A stretch of DNA of 33,391 nucleotides, from the NCBI GenBank assembly GCA_937941245.1, contig CALDYC010000120.1, positions 1-33,391 on the forward strand. Direction: 5' to 3'. Shown piece by piece: positions 1 through 8,171 of the stretch. Below the pieces are notes generated by a model. The model did no database searches. It saw nothing but the letters and a program-made list of their open reading frames with translations, and was not told the origin of the DNA. The DNA comes from an uncultured Acidimicrobiales bacterium. Its GTDB lineage: Bacteria; Actinomycetota; Acidimicrobiia; Acidimicrobiales; UBA10347. Numbering within the stretch: position 1 is the stretch's first letter; every line of letters begins with the position of its first letter. The translations under genes were made by a program, and so were the position numbers.

Positions 1-2
1 AA

Positions 3-137
3 CCAAAGCCTGGGACTGGCCAGCTGGTCATGCGCGACGTGTTCGTGGTTTCGTATGCAGACGATGACAACTCGATCGAGACGAAAGTCCAGATCAGTGA
101 TCAGCGGGACCGTGGGCGTACGCATCGGACTCTTTGA
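3..137 (+). CDS. C-terminal end of an unrecognised protein (partial)
   Basis: An open frame enters from the left edge and ends at TGA 135-137, giving about 44 residues that include the motif VMRDVFVVSYADDD. Codons in the middle are G/C-rich at the third position and the residues alternate like beta strands, so it looks like the tail of a real gene. Too little is present to assign a family; an NTF2/SnoaL-like or beta-barrel protein would be possible but is a guess. It converges on the minus-strand hydratase remnant and overlaps its tail by about 44 bp. Confidence 0.35.
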   Translation, partial: PKPGTGQLVMRDVFVVSYADDDNSIETKVQISDQRDRGRTHRTL

Positions 138-423
138 GCATCGCGGCTGCCCCGTGAGGCTGGTTCAGCGCAGCATCGGTGCCGTAGAGCTGTTCCTTCT
201 GCCAACCAAGGTTTGTCCGGTTCACGGCAAGGGGAGCGAGTGACGCAGCCAATTCGACGGCTCGCGTCACCAGGTCCGCGAGAGGGATCGCTTCGTCGAT
301 AAACCCAGCTTTGACCGCCGCAGGTGCCGTCCACCGGTTGGCAAGAATGATGGTCTTGTGAAATGCAGGAGCCGAGATTTTGTGTCGGAACAGCGCAACT
401 TCGGGGCGTGGGGCGAATTGCTG
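94..423 (-). pseudogene. 5'-truncated enoyl-CoA hydratase/isomerase remnant
   Basis: Translating the minus strand from just after the stop codon of the upstream FAD oxidoreductase gives an open frame of about 109 codons ending at TGA 94-96. It reads like the C-terminal third of a crotonase (enoyl-CoA hydratase) protein: ALFRHKISAPAFHK, then ANRWTAPAAVKAGFIDEA, then a helical tail with LAASLAPLAVNRTN. This corresponds to the region after the oxyanion-hole and catalytic-Glu segments, which are missing. There is no start codon in the frame before the similarity begins, and the reading frame is the same as that of the oxidoreductase, separated only by its TGA. Crotonases are normally about 230-280 aa. 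The likely explanation is a deletion that joined the 3' end of a hydratase gene to the end of the oxidoreductase; expression by read-through is unlikely. Confidence 0.6.
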
Positions 424-1638
424 TCAGATGATGGCGGTCTCGACGAACGGCCTCTGATCAAGTATCCGTTGGTACCCCAGTGGGGTCAAATCGAGTGAGC
501 GGAACCGCCCGTGCGCAATCCATTCGGCAACACCTCGACCGACGGCGGGGGACTGTTGCAAGCCATGTCCAGAGAAACCGTTCGCGAAGACGAAGTTCGA
601 GATCTCGGGATGGGGGCCGACGATGACGTTGTGGTCGAGCGGGTTGTGCGCATAGTGGCCCGCCCATTGTGTTTGCACTTTGATTCGTTCGAACGCCGGT
701 ATGCGGTGTGCCAGAGCGGGCCACACCTTGTCTTCGAAAATGTCATGGTCCATCGCGAAGTCGTCGAAGTCGACGGGCGGGTCGTGGTCCGGGGTGCACC
801 CCGCCATATAGGCCCTTCCGTCGGTTCGAACGTGAATGCCCGTCGGATCGATTGTCAATGGAAGGTCGCTGCTGAGTGGCTCGGCTGCGTTGAAAATGAA
901 CGTGAATCGCTTGCGGGCTTGCACGTCAAGTTCGAGCCCAGCCATTGCGGCGACGACCGATGCGCGGGGGCCAGCAGCATTGACCAACGTCCCACAAGCG
1001 ATGTCGTGTCCATCAGCGAGCGCAACCGAGCCGACCTTCCCGGAGGTTGTGTTGATGGCTGTCACCTCGCCAGCCAAGTATTCGACACCTGCCTCGCGGG
1101 CACCTCGGCGAAACCAGTCAAACATCGTGCCCCCGTCGAAATATCCCTCGTCGATCTGGTTGTGGCTTCCACAGACCAAATCGTCAACGTTATAGAACGG
1201 GTATTCAGCAGCGATCTCATCAGGTGACATGATTCGAGTGCCAGCACCGAATGCAGCCTGGGTGGCCTGATTGTCTCGCAACGTCGCTGCAAACGCCTGA
1301 TCCGCAGCGAGATACATGTATCCGAAATGGTTCACCGCAAGGTCAGGTACTTCAGGGTGGTTGCCCATGTAGGCGGCAAAGTTCCGCACGAAATCGCCGG
1401 CGAACTGGGACATGCGAATATTGAGCTCATTGGAGAATTGTTGTCGCATGCAACTGTTGGTGTGCACGGTTGAGCATGCCGAATAGGTCGTGTCCCGTTC
1501 GACTACCAAGATTGATCCATCGAATCCGACGGTGTTTGCCAGGAACCACGCGATCGATGACCCGATCATGGCTCCACCGACGATCACCACGTCATAGGAA
1601 GCCCGTCGAGGAGTTGATGTAATCGGGACGAGCTTCAT
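424..1638 (-). CDS. FAD-dependent oxidoreductase, DAO family (sarcosine/glycine oxidase-like)
   Basis: A 404-aa DAO-superfamily flavoprotein. The N-terminal dinucleotide-binding loop is VIVGGAMIGSS (about residues 18-28), followed by the acidic end of the second strand in VVERD. The C-terminal FAD-contact segment GFSGHGLQQSPAVG is also typical. Family members oxidise the C-N bond of amino acids and N-methylated amines (sarcosine oxidase, glycine oxidase, FOXRED1-like). The gene overlaps the stop of hyuB by 4 bp (ATGA), so it is translationally coupled to the hydantoinase genes and probably acts on their product or substrate. A sarcosine-type substrate would fit an N-methylhydantoin route, but this is inference; the sequence fixes the family, not the substrate. 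The hydratase remnant follows immediately after the stop. Confidence 0.88.
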   Translation of the reverse strand: MKLVPITSTPRRASYDVVIVGGAMIGSSIAWFLANTVGFDGSILVVERDTTYSACSTVHTNSCMRQQFSNELNIRMSQFAGDFVRNFAAYMGNHPEVPDLAVNHFGYMYLAADQAFAATLRDNQATQAAFGAGTRIMSPDEIAAEYPFYNVDDLVCGSHNQIDEGYFDGGTMFDWFRRGAREAGVEYLAGEVTAINTTSGKVGSVALADGHDIACGTLVNAAGPRASVVAAMAGLELDVQARKRFTFIFNAAEPLSSDLPLTIDPTGIHVRTDGRAYMAGCTPDHDPPVDFDDFAMDHDIFEDKVWPALAHRIPAFERIKVQTQWAGHYAHNPLDHNVIVGPHPEISNFVFANGFSGHGLQQSPAVGRGVAEWIAHGRFRSLDLTPLGYQRILDQRPFVETAII

Positions 1639-3275
1639 GCTGTTGCCTCGGGATTCTCGTGTGGTTGTGCGAGGTAGCCCTGAGCGACATCGTTGGCGTG
1701 GGCGAGCGGATCCCGATTCTGGGGATTGCCGAAACCGCCGCCGCCTGGTAGTTCCAGGACGAGACGTCGTTCGGCCGGCACCGTCTTCTTGCCTTTGGTG
1801 GGGAACGGTGTGCCGTCGTCTAAATAGACCTTTCCCGGCGCCCCGTCTCCGCCGCCATTGCGGCCACGGGCTGGGTTGTCGACGCGGTCGAACATGGCCG
1901 AAAATTCGAGGTGGTAGCCGTCGGTTGCGCCGATTTCGATGATCTGGCCAAGGCCGCCGCGGAATTCGCCGTCCCCAGCGCTAGCGGGGCGGATCTCCTT
2001 GCGCCAGATGATGATTGGCCCGACTTGCTCGGTGGCTTCGGCGCTCATTGTCATCACGCCTGACGGAAACGCAGTGGCGGTAAGGCCGTCGAGTGTGGGT
2101 CTGGCCCCCGCTCCACCGCTGTTGAACATGAGTAGCTCGACCGGAGGCCGATCGGGGGACGGGGTGACGGCTCGAGCGCTCGCCTGAAAATTCCACAATG
2201 CCCCCGACCCTTCGGCCGGGATGGTGTCAGGAAGCGCTGGAGCGATAGCTCCCAGGCACAGGTCGGTTACGAAATGTCCAATCACGTGGCGAACCGAAAC
2301 CGGGTCAGGGTGTTGTGCGTTGAGGATCACACCTGAGGGTGCGCTGACCGTAAACGGTTCGAGCGATGCAAAGTTGTTCGGTAGTTCTGGCGCCAAGGCG
2401 ACGAGCATGGCGTAGGTGAAATATGCCTGGGCGTAGGTGATTGGCACATTGATGCCAAACGCCGACAACGGTGAGGTGCCCGTGAAGTCGGCATGTATGC
2501 CACCGTCGGTGACGCTCAATTCGACAACCAGCTCGACGGTTTCGTCATACCCGTCGACCGCCATCGTGTTGGCGTAGGTGCCGGGCGCGACTGCAGCGAG
2601 CGCCGTCATGGTCGCCGTTCGCGTTCGATCAAAGATGAAGCGTGCGAGGTTGTCGAGATCATCGAGCGCGAACTCATTGAGCATGTCGAGCAGCCGGCGT
2701 CGCCCGGTTTCGTTCGACGCGGCGAGACCATGGATGTCGCCAACGACCTGATCGTCCTCGCGGACGTTGTTGCGGATGATGTTGACGAGATCGTGGTTCA
2801 GTTCGCCACGGTCGATCCACTTCATGATCGGAATACGAAGCCCTTCTTCGTAGACCTCGCGTGCATCGGGTCCGTACCCGCGCCCACCGACGTCGACGAC
2901 ATGGGCGGTGTTTGCGAAGAATCCGATCAGCTTCTCGTTGACGAACACCGGTGTGGTCACCGTGATGTCGTGGAGGTGGCCGGTGCCTTTCCAGGGGTCG
3001 TTCGTTAGGTACACATCTCCGGGGCAGATCCGCTCGGTTCCGATGTCGGTGATGAAATGGCCAACGGCGGCTGCCATCGTATTGACGTGACCGGGTGTGC
3101 CAGTGACTGCTTGAGCGATCATGCGGCCGGAGCGGTCGAACACCCCTGCCGACAGGTCTCCGGCTTCGCGCACCGAGGTGCTAAAGGCCGTTCTGACCAG
3201 CGTCAACGCCTGTTCTTCGACGATCGAGATCAACCGGTTCCACATGATCTGCATATGCACTTCTTGTTGGCTCAT
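1635..3275 (-). CDS. hyuB: Hydantoinase/oxoprolinase subunit B (HyuB family)
   Basis: A 546-aa HyuB-family protein, full length for the family (about 520-590 aa). The hallmark segment LTNDPWKGTGHLHD lies at about residues 90-103 and holds the His residues expected at the metal site; SDFTGTSPL-type sequence occurs in the middle (DFTGTS) and a Gly-rich GLGQIIEIG segment near the C terminus. HyuA/HyuB pairs carry out ATP-dependent ring opening of hydantoins or 5-oxoproline, and related pairs carboxylate acetone or acetophenone. It overlaps hyuA by 4 bp at its start (ATGA) and the FAD oxidoreductase by 4 bp at its end, so subunits A and B are made in a coupled manner. The sequence cannot decide between N-methylhydantoin, oxoproline or another substrate. 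Confidence 0.92.
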   Translation of the reverse strand: MSQQEVHMQIMWNRLISIVEEQALTLVRTAFSTSVREAGDLSAGVFDRSGRMIAQAVTGTPGHVNTMAAAVGHFITDIGTERICPGDVYLTNDPWKGTGHLHDITVTTPVFVNEKLIGFFANTAHVVDVGGRGYGPDAREVYEEGLRIPIMKWIDRGELNHDLVNIIRNNVREDDQVVGDIHGLAASNETGRRRLLDMLNEFALDDLDNLARFIFDRTRTATMTALAAVAPGTYANTMAVDGYDETVELVVELSVTDGGIHADFTGTSPLSAFGINVPITYAQAYFTYAMLVALAPELPNNFASLEPFTVSAPSGVILNAQHPDPVSVRHVIGHFVTDLCLGAIAPALPDTIPAEGSGALWNFQASARAVTPSPDRPPVELLMFNSGGAGARPTLDGLTATAFPSGVMTMSAEATEQVGPIIIWRKEIRPASAGDGEFRGGLGQIIEIGATDGYHLEFSAMFDRVDNPARGRNGGGDGAPGKVYLDDGTPFPTKGKKTVPAERRLVLELPGGGGFGNPQNRDPLAHANDVAQGYLAQPHENPEATA

Positions 3276-5371
3276 GCGGTGACGTCCTGATTCGATTGAT
3301 TCGAGCGGCTAATGCGAAGGGCATGATCTGATTGCACGACTGCGACATGATGGCTGCCAAGAACGGTGGTGGTCTGTGCCTCGGTGATGATGGCCGGGCC
3401 GGCGACGATGTCGCCGACGTTGAGGGCATTGCGAGTGGTGACGCCTGCCTGCACCAACCGGCCAGCGACCGGGTCGTACATCTCACGTGTCGACGTCGCC
3501 TTGATGGTCCGCTGGCCGGAGGCCATCTCGATCCTTGGCGGCGCAGCGAGCACCGACGCGACACGGACCGACCAACTGACTGCTTCGATTGGTTGGTCGT
3601 TGATCGCACGTCCGAAGAAGGTCTCATAGGCCTTGGTGAACGTTCCCTCGAGGGATTCTGCTGCGAACTCATCGAACCGACCACCGTCGAGCCGCACCGG
3701 AATTTCCCACCCCTGGCCCTTGTACCGCATCGAAACGTGTTGTTCGACGACGACATCTTGGTCGGTGCCTTGACGGACGAATGTTTCGGCGTCGTTGGTC
3801 AACTCAGCGAGCACCGTGTTGACGGCATCGAAGTCGAAATCGTCGATGCGGGTATACAAGCTCCGCACGGCCTCGTACGCGAATGGGGCCCGCAAGAAGC
3901 CGATCGCGGAGCCCACTCCTGCGAGGGGCGGTACGAGTAGTTCTTCGAGGCCGAGCTTATCCATGAGCCGAGTGGCGTGTAGTGGAGCACCCCCGCCGAA
4001 CGCGATCATGGAGAAGCCGGACAAGTTCTTGCCATTCTCGACGGCGTGCACACGTGCCGCGTTGGTCATGTTCTCGTCAACGACTTCAGCGATGCCGACT
4101 GCGGCGGTGAGATCGTCCATGTCGAGCGGCTGTCCGATGGCAGCGCGGATGGCATCGGCGGCTAGCTCTGGAGATAGTGAGATGTCGGTGGCGCCGAAGG
4201 TGTCGGGGTGCAGACGACCGAGCTTGACGTTGGCGTCGGTGACGGTGGGTGCGCTTCCGCCCCGGTCATACGCGGCAGGGCCGGGCTCGGACCCGGCGCT
4301 GTGCGGTCCGATACGGATTTGACCGAGCGAGTCAACGCTTGCGATCGAGCCGCCGCCGGCGCCGATCTCGATCATCTCAATCACCGGGATCGAGATGGGC
4401 ATGCCGCTGCCCTTTTTGAAGCGGGTCGTACGTGCGACCTCGAACGTTTTGGCAGTCTGGGGGGTGTGGTCCTCGATGATGGCGATCTTGGCGGTGGTGC
4501 CACCCATGTCGTAGCTGAGCACCCGGTCGCGGCCGTATCGAGCGGCGAGGTCAGCGGCGAAGATAGCCCCGCCTGCCGGACCTGATTCAACCAGCCGCAC
4601 CGGGAACGCTGCGGCGGTATCGACGCTGACGAGCCCGCCACCCGAGTGGATGAGGTACAGCGGACAGGTAGCGCCTCGCCGCTGCAGCTCGGCTTCGAGG
4701 CGTTTGAGGTACGAGGCCATGAGCGGTTGGACATAGGCGTTCGCGCACACGGTGTTGAATCGTTCGAACTCGCGCATTTGCGGCGAGACCTCGGCGCTCA
4801 TTGACACCGCAACATCGGGAAGCGTGTCGAGTAGGAGCTCTCGAAACCGGCGCTCGTGGCTCGCGTTGCGGTAGCTGTGTAGGAACCCAACGGCGACCGC
4901 TTGATAGCCGCCGGCAGCGATTGATTCGATGACTGCATGTGCCGCGACCTGATCGAACTCGATCAGGACTTCGCCTCGGGCGTTCATGCGCTCTGGGATG
5001 ACGAACCGGTCCTTTCGTTCGATCAACGGCGTCGGCAGAACGATGTTCAGGTCATATTGCTCGAACCGGCCCTCGGTGCGTGTCTCGATGACATCGCGGA
5101 AGCCTTTCGTGGTCACGAAAGCCGTTGGGGCGCCGCGTCGCTCGATCAACGCGTTCGTGGCCAGGGTGGTTCCGTGAATGATTTGTTCAACGTCTGCCAT
5201 TGCAATCGTGTGTTCGGCCGCAAGAGCTTCGATCCCGGCGAGAATTCCCTGCTCTGGGCCCTGGTGCGTGGTGAGCACCTTGGTTGACACAAACGAACCG
5301 TCGGCGAGTTCAGCCACTACGTCGGTGAATGTGCCGCCGACATCTGCGCCGATGCGAACGGGACCTGCCAT
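3272..5371 (-). CDS. hyuA: Hydantoinase/oxoprolinase subunit A (HyuA family)
   Basis: A 699-aa HyuA-family subunit with an actin-like ATPase fold. The phosphate-1 loop is GADVGGTFTDVV (about residues 8-19), the second phosphate motif is SYDMGGTTAKIAI (from about 287), and ESGPAGGAI (about 262-270) and IGAGGGSIAS lie between and after them. In known systems subunit A uses ATP to activate the ring amide before hydrolysis by, or together with, subunit B. Its start codon shares one base with the stop of the SDR gene (TGATG), so SDR, HyuA, HyuB and the oxidoreductase form one coupled operon. The C-terminal domain (EQHVSMRYKGQGWEIPV) is normal. Length and motifs suggest an active enzyme. Confidence 0.92.
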   Translation of the reverse strand: MAGPVRIGADVGGTFTDVVAELADGSFVSTKVLTTHQGPEQGILAGIEALAAEHTIAMADVEQIIHGTTLATNALIERRGAPTAFVTTKGFRDVIETRTEGRFEQYDLNIVLPTPLIERKDRFVIPERMNARGEVLIEFDQVAAHAVIESIAAGGYQAVAVGFLHSYRNASHERRFRELLLDTLPDVAVSMSAEVSPQMREFERFNTVCANAYVQPLMASYLKRLEAELQRRGATCPLYLIHSGGGLVSVDTAAAFPVRLVESGPAGGAIFAADLAARYGRDRVLSYDMGGTTAKIAIIEDHTPQTAKTFEVARTTRFKKGSGMPISIPVIEMIEIGAGGGSIASVDSLGQIRIGPHSAGSEPGPAAYDRGGSAPTVTDANVKLGRLHPDTFGATDISLSPELAADAIRAAIGQPLDMDDLTAAVGIAEVVDENMTNAARVHAVENGKNLSGFSMIAFGGGAPLHATRLMDKLGLEELLVPPLAGVGSAIGFLRAPFAYEAVRSLYTRIDDFDFDAVNTVLAELTNDAETFVRQGTDQDVVVEQHVSMRYKGQGWEIPVRLDGGRFDEFAAESLEGTFTKAYETFFGRAINDQPIEAVSWSVRVASVLAAPPRIEMASGQRTIKATSTREMYDPVAGRLVQAGVTTRNALNVGDIVAGPAIITEAQTTTVLGSHHVAVVQSDHALRISRSNQSNQDVTA

Positions 5372-6186
5372 CAGAGATCCTGGATCTTGGGGAAGTCGGC
5401 AGGCGGCATGATGTCGACGGTGGCGGATCGCTGCTGGGCGAGCATGCCGCCGTCAACTTTGATGATGTCGCCGGTGACGTACGCGGCGTCGTCTGAAGCA
5501 AGGAAGAGCGCAGCGCCGGTCATGTCGATTGGCTCGCCAATACGTCCGAGCGGAACATTTTCGCCCCGTAGCTTGCGGGCTTCGAGGTCCAGGCCGCTTG
5601 TGTCGATCGAGCCTGGCATGAGCGCATTGACCCGGATGTTGTATGGCCCAAGGTCAAGTGCCATCGCGCGGGTGAGTGCTTCGATCCCACCCTTGGTGGC
5701 GTCGTAGGCGGTGAATGCGCGGTGTGCGCGAGTAGCGCCGCCGGAACTCATGTTGATAATTGAGCCGCCTCCCTGCTGGGCCATGATCCGTGCGATCGGG
5801 TGCGACACCAGAAAATGGCCGGTCAGGTTTACGTCGATGATTCGGCGCCACCACGCCTCGTCAGCTTCGAAGAAGTGCAGCATTGGACTTACGAGACCGG
5901 CGTTATTCACAAGTACGTCGATTCGTCCGTGTGCTTCCATCGCCTGATCAACCATCGAGGCGACGGCTTCGCTATCGGCTACGTCCGCGGCGATGGCGAT
6001 GGCAGACCCACCGTCATCGGTGATCTGCGCAGCGACAGCCGATGCGGTTGCGGCGTCGACATCGTTCACGACAACGGTGGACCCGACCGTCGAGAACCGG
6101 CGGGCAATGGCGCTTCCGATGCCACCGCCGGCTCCGGTAACGAGCACGACTTTGTCGGCGAGGGACGAGTGTGAGGATTCGATCAT
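5371..6186 (-). CDS. SDR family NAD(P)-dependent oxidoreductase
   Basis: A classical short-chain dehydrogenase/reductase of 271 aa. It has the cofactor motif TGAGGGIG (residues 17-24), NNAG (94-97), the catalytic Ser in NMSSGG (147/148) and YDATK (Tyr161, Lys165). Asp42 at the end of the second beta strand (VVVNDVD) favours NAD over NADP. The C-terminal stretch YVTGDIIKVDGGM is typical. A good ribosome site (AGGAAC, 5 nt before ATG) supports this start. It is the first structural gene downstream of the ArsR-like regulator (59-bp gap) and overlaps hyuA by one base. Its role in the pathway is probably oxidation of an alcohol or reduction of a keto intermediate; the substrate cannot be read from the sequence. 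Confidence 0.9.
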   Translation of the reverse strand: MIESSHSSLADKVVLVTGAGGGIGSAIARRFSTVGSTVVVNDVDAATASAVAAQITDDGGSAIAIAADVADSEAVASMVDQAMEAHGRIDVLVNNAGLVSPMLHFFEADEAWWRRIIDVNLTGHFLVSHPIARIMAQQGGGSIINMSSGGATRAHRAFTAYDATKGGIEALTRAMALDLGPYNIRVNALMPGSIDTSGLDLEARKLRGENVPLGRIGEPIDMTGAALFLASDDAAYVTGDIIKVDGGMLAQQRSATVDIMPPADFPKIQDL

Positions 6187-6245
6187 GGGATGTTCCTGTG
6201 GCGTTCGGTTGTGGAGTGTTGGGTAGTTGATCTCACGCGATGAGC

Positions 6246-6584
6246 TCAGATTGCGGCGATGCGGCGCGCAAGCTCAGCAATGCGCGCTTCGTTACGGCGG
6301 TAGTAGGTCCAGCCTTTGCGACGGGTGGCGATAACCAGCCTGGCGTCAACGAGCACCTTGAGGTGACGGGACGCAGTTGGCTGGCTGACGCCGAGCTTGT
6401 CGACGATGAACAAGTTGCACGCGCCATGTTCAAGCGGGTCGCCGTGTTCTTGGGGTGGAAAGTGCGCGATCGGGTCCTTCAACCACTCGAGAATCTGCAG
6501 CCGGCGAGCACTGGCGAGGGCCTTGAGTGACCCTTCGAGTTCGGACGGAAGTGCATATTCAATCGGCGCGATAGCTGCGGACAT
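6246..6584 (-). CDS. ArsR-family winged-helix transcriptional regulator
   Basis: A 112-aa regulator whose core matches the ArsR/SmtB winged helix: LASARRLQILEWL (helices before the reader), LGVSQPTASRHLKVLVDARL (recognition helix) and the wing RKGWTYYRRNEARI. The CxC-type metal site of ArsR/SmtB is absent, so a metal ligand is unlikely; a single Cys in EHGACN lies before the HTH. Such proteins often repress an adjacent catabolic operon and release it when a small organic ligand binds. It lies at the head of the SDR-hyuAB-oxidoreductase operon on the same strand. There is no clear Shine-Dalgarno before ATG 6584, and inverted repeats overlap that start, which would suit a leaderless, self-repressed transcript. 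Confidence 0.85.
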   Translation of the reverse strand: MSAAIAPIEYALPSELEGSLKALASARRLQILEWLKDPIAHFPPQEHGDPLEHGACNLFIVDKLGVSQPTASRHLKVLVDARLVIATRRKGWTYYRRNEARIAELARRIAAI

Positions 6585-6610
6585 AGCTAGATAGCTACCA
6601 CGCTATGTGG
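6582..6610 (+). promoter_or_regulatory. Overlapping inverted repeats at the ArsR start (probable operator)
   Basis: Three nested symmetric elements occupy 29 bp at and upstream of the regulator's start codon: CATAGC (6582-6587) with GCTATG (6602-6607); the palindromic hexamer TAGCTA twice (6584-6589 and 6592-6597); and CCAC-N5-GTGG (6598-6610). Such symmetry at the start of an ArsR-type gene is what an autoregulatory operator looks like. Binding itself is inferred. Confidence 0.5.
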
Positions 6611-6649
6611 CGCGGTGCAACCGCCGCTGACCGATGCGCTGGTCAGCCC

Positions 6650-6704
6650 ATGTTCTAGTCAGTCCATGTTCTAGTCAGTCCAGTGGAGTCAGCCCAGTGG
6701 AGTC
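6650..6704 (+). repeat. Short tandem repeats across the histidine-kinase stop codon
   Basis: Two perfect 16-bp copies of ATGTTCTAGTCAGTCC (6650-6665, 6666-6681) are followed by two related copies of AGTGGAGTC (6682-6690, 6696-6704). The stop codon of the sensor kinase (6675-6677) lies inside the second 16-bp copy, so the repeats include the last codons of the gene. Confidence 0.75.
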
Positions 6705-8171
6705 GAGCGGAATCGTGAATACGAATCGTGCGCCCGTCGGGTCGGCGTCCGCAACGGTGACGGTGCCTCCGTGTGCTGCGGCGACTTGTTGGGTGATCGC
6801 TAGACCTAGCCCGGCTCCACCGCGTTTGGTGTTCCGCGCTCTCGATTGGTCGAGTCGGTGGAAGCGATCGAAGATGCGATCCTGTTCGGCAGCGGGAACT
6901 CCGGGACCATCGTCGACGACCTCGACGACGGCCCGGTCGTCGATTACGTCAACCACGATGCCCACCAGGTTGGTTGCATGGGTCGCTGCATTGTCGACCA
7001 GGTTCCGGATCGCCCGTTCGAGCTGAAGCGGATCACCCTGCACTCGAGCAGGGTGGCGAATCTTCAGTGTCACATCGACTTGTCGCGCCCGCTCGGCCTC
7101 TTCAAGGCAGATCTCTTCGAGATCGACTGGCTGACGTCGTGGTTGTGTCGCGCCCTCTTCGAGCTGAGCGGACAGCAACAAGTCATCGACCAGCCCAGCA
7201 AGTCGAACGTTCTCGTCGAACGCGACCCCGGCCGCTTCTTGCCAGTCGGTGGAATCGGGTGTCTCCAGGGCCACTTCGAGGGTTGCGAGGGTGGCAGAAA
7301 TGGGACTGCGTAATTCGTGAGACGCGTCGCTGACGAACCGGCGCTGCACGTCGCGCGACGTCTGCAGTCGTTCCAACATTGCGTTCATTGTTTGGGCAAG
7401 GTGACGCAGTTCGTCTCGGCCGTTCGGCTCGGGCACTCGTTCTTCGAGATTGTCGGTCCCGATCTGGTCAACGCGATCCGCCATTGCGTCGACTGGCTTC
7501 AGGGCCCGGCCGACGATCAGCCATGTCGCGACGGCGGCAGCAGCCGTCATCGTTGGGACGAGCGCGAGGAAGAGGTTTCTGAGTGCATCAACCGATGCCT
7601 TGACTGGTCGCAACGGCGACGAAACAGCCACGGTGAGTTCGGTTCCGGCCGTGAATATGGGGGCGCCGACGATGACGACATCGGACTCAGGGTCGAAGGC
7701 TTCGGATCGGTCTGCGAGATCCAACGCCAACCTCCCGGAAGGGTCCTCGATAGACGGTCCACTCGTGAGTAGGTCCGGTGGTAGCAGCGCCGGCCAACAC
7801 CAAGGTGTGTTCATCGGATTGGAGAGGTCGCAGTCGTCGAGATCAATTGGATCGCCGAGCTCGAACCGGTCGATCGCCGTAGGAGTGACACCTCCACGGA
7901 ATCCACCCAGGGCTCGTGTGATCTCATCGCCATCCGGTCCAAGAATGACGACACGCGACGCCGCGTCGGCAGAAAGTTCGGCCTCGGCGATCGGTCCGGT
8001 GCCGAGCTGCTCAAGGAAATCGTCGAGGAGCTCCTGAGCGATATCGCGAGTGTCGTCAGTGAGAGTCTGTTCGACCTGGTTGAGCCCAACCACGGCGGCG
8101 GCGGCAAGCCCGAGCCCAAAAAGCAGGGTGACCGCGGCAGTGAGCCGTATCCGCAACGAGAACCTGTTCAT
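6675..8171 (-). CDS. Sensor histidine kinase with HAMP domain
   Basis: A 498-aa membrane sensor kinase. A first transmembrane helix (about residues 11-33) and a second (about 200-221) flank an extracytoplasmic sensor region of about 165 aa. A HAMP linker follows, then the dimerisation domain with FVSDASHELRSP (phospho-acceptor His285), and the ATPase domain with N box RNLVDNAATHA, G1 DDGPGV, F box IFDRFHR and G2 GGAGLGLA. The start at 8171 was chosen because it overlaps the response-regulator stop by 4 bp (ATGA) and is followed directly by the first membrane helix; longer versions add an Arg-rich shadow sequence. It forms a two-component system with the upstream regulator. The sensor domain has two Cys (in DDCDLS and PWCWPA), but no ligand can be named. 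Confidence 0.92.
   Translation of the reverse strand: MNRFSLRIRLTAAVTLLFGLGLAAAAVVGLNQVEQTLTDDTRDIAQELLDDFLEQLGTGPIAEAELSADAASRVVILGPDGDEITRALGGFRGGVTPTAIDRFELGDPIDLDDCDLSNPMNTPWCWPALLPPDLLTSGPSIEDPSGRLALDLADRSEAFDPESDVVIVGAPIFTAGTELTVAVSSPLRPVKASVDALRNLFLALVPTMTAAAAVATWLIVGRALKPVDAMADRVDQIGTDNLEERVPEPNGRDELRHLAQTMNAMLERLQTSRDVQRRFVSDASHELRSPISATLATLEVALETPDSTDWQEAAGVAFDENVRLAGLVDDLLLSAQLEEGATQPRRQPVDLEEICLEEAERARQVDVTLKIRHPARVQGDPLQLERAIRNLVDNAATHATNLVGIVVDVIDDRAVVEVVDDGPGVPAAEQDRIFDRFHRLDQSRARNTKRGGAGLGLAITQQVAAAHGGTVTVADADPTGARFVFTIPLDSTGLTPLD

Noticed and set aside
511-1227. Long plus-strand open frame opposite the FAD oxidoreductase
   Set aside because: It is a shadow of a clear flavoprotein gene, common in GC-rich DNA; no family features were seen.
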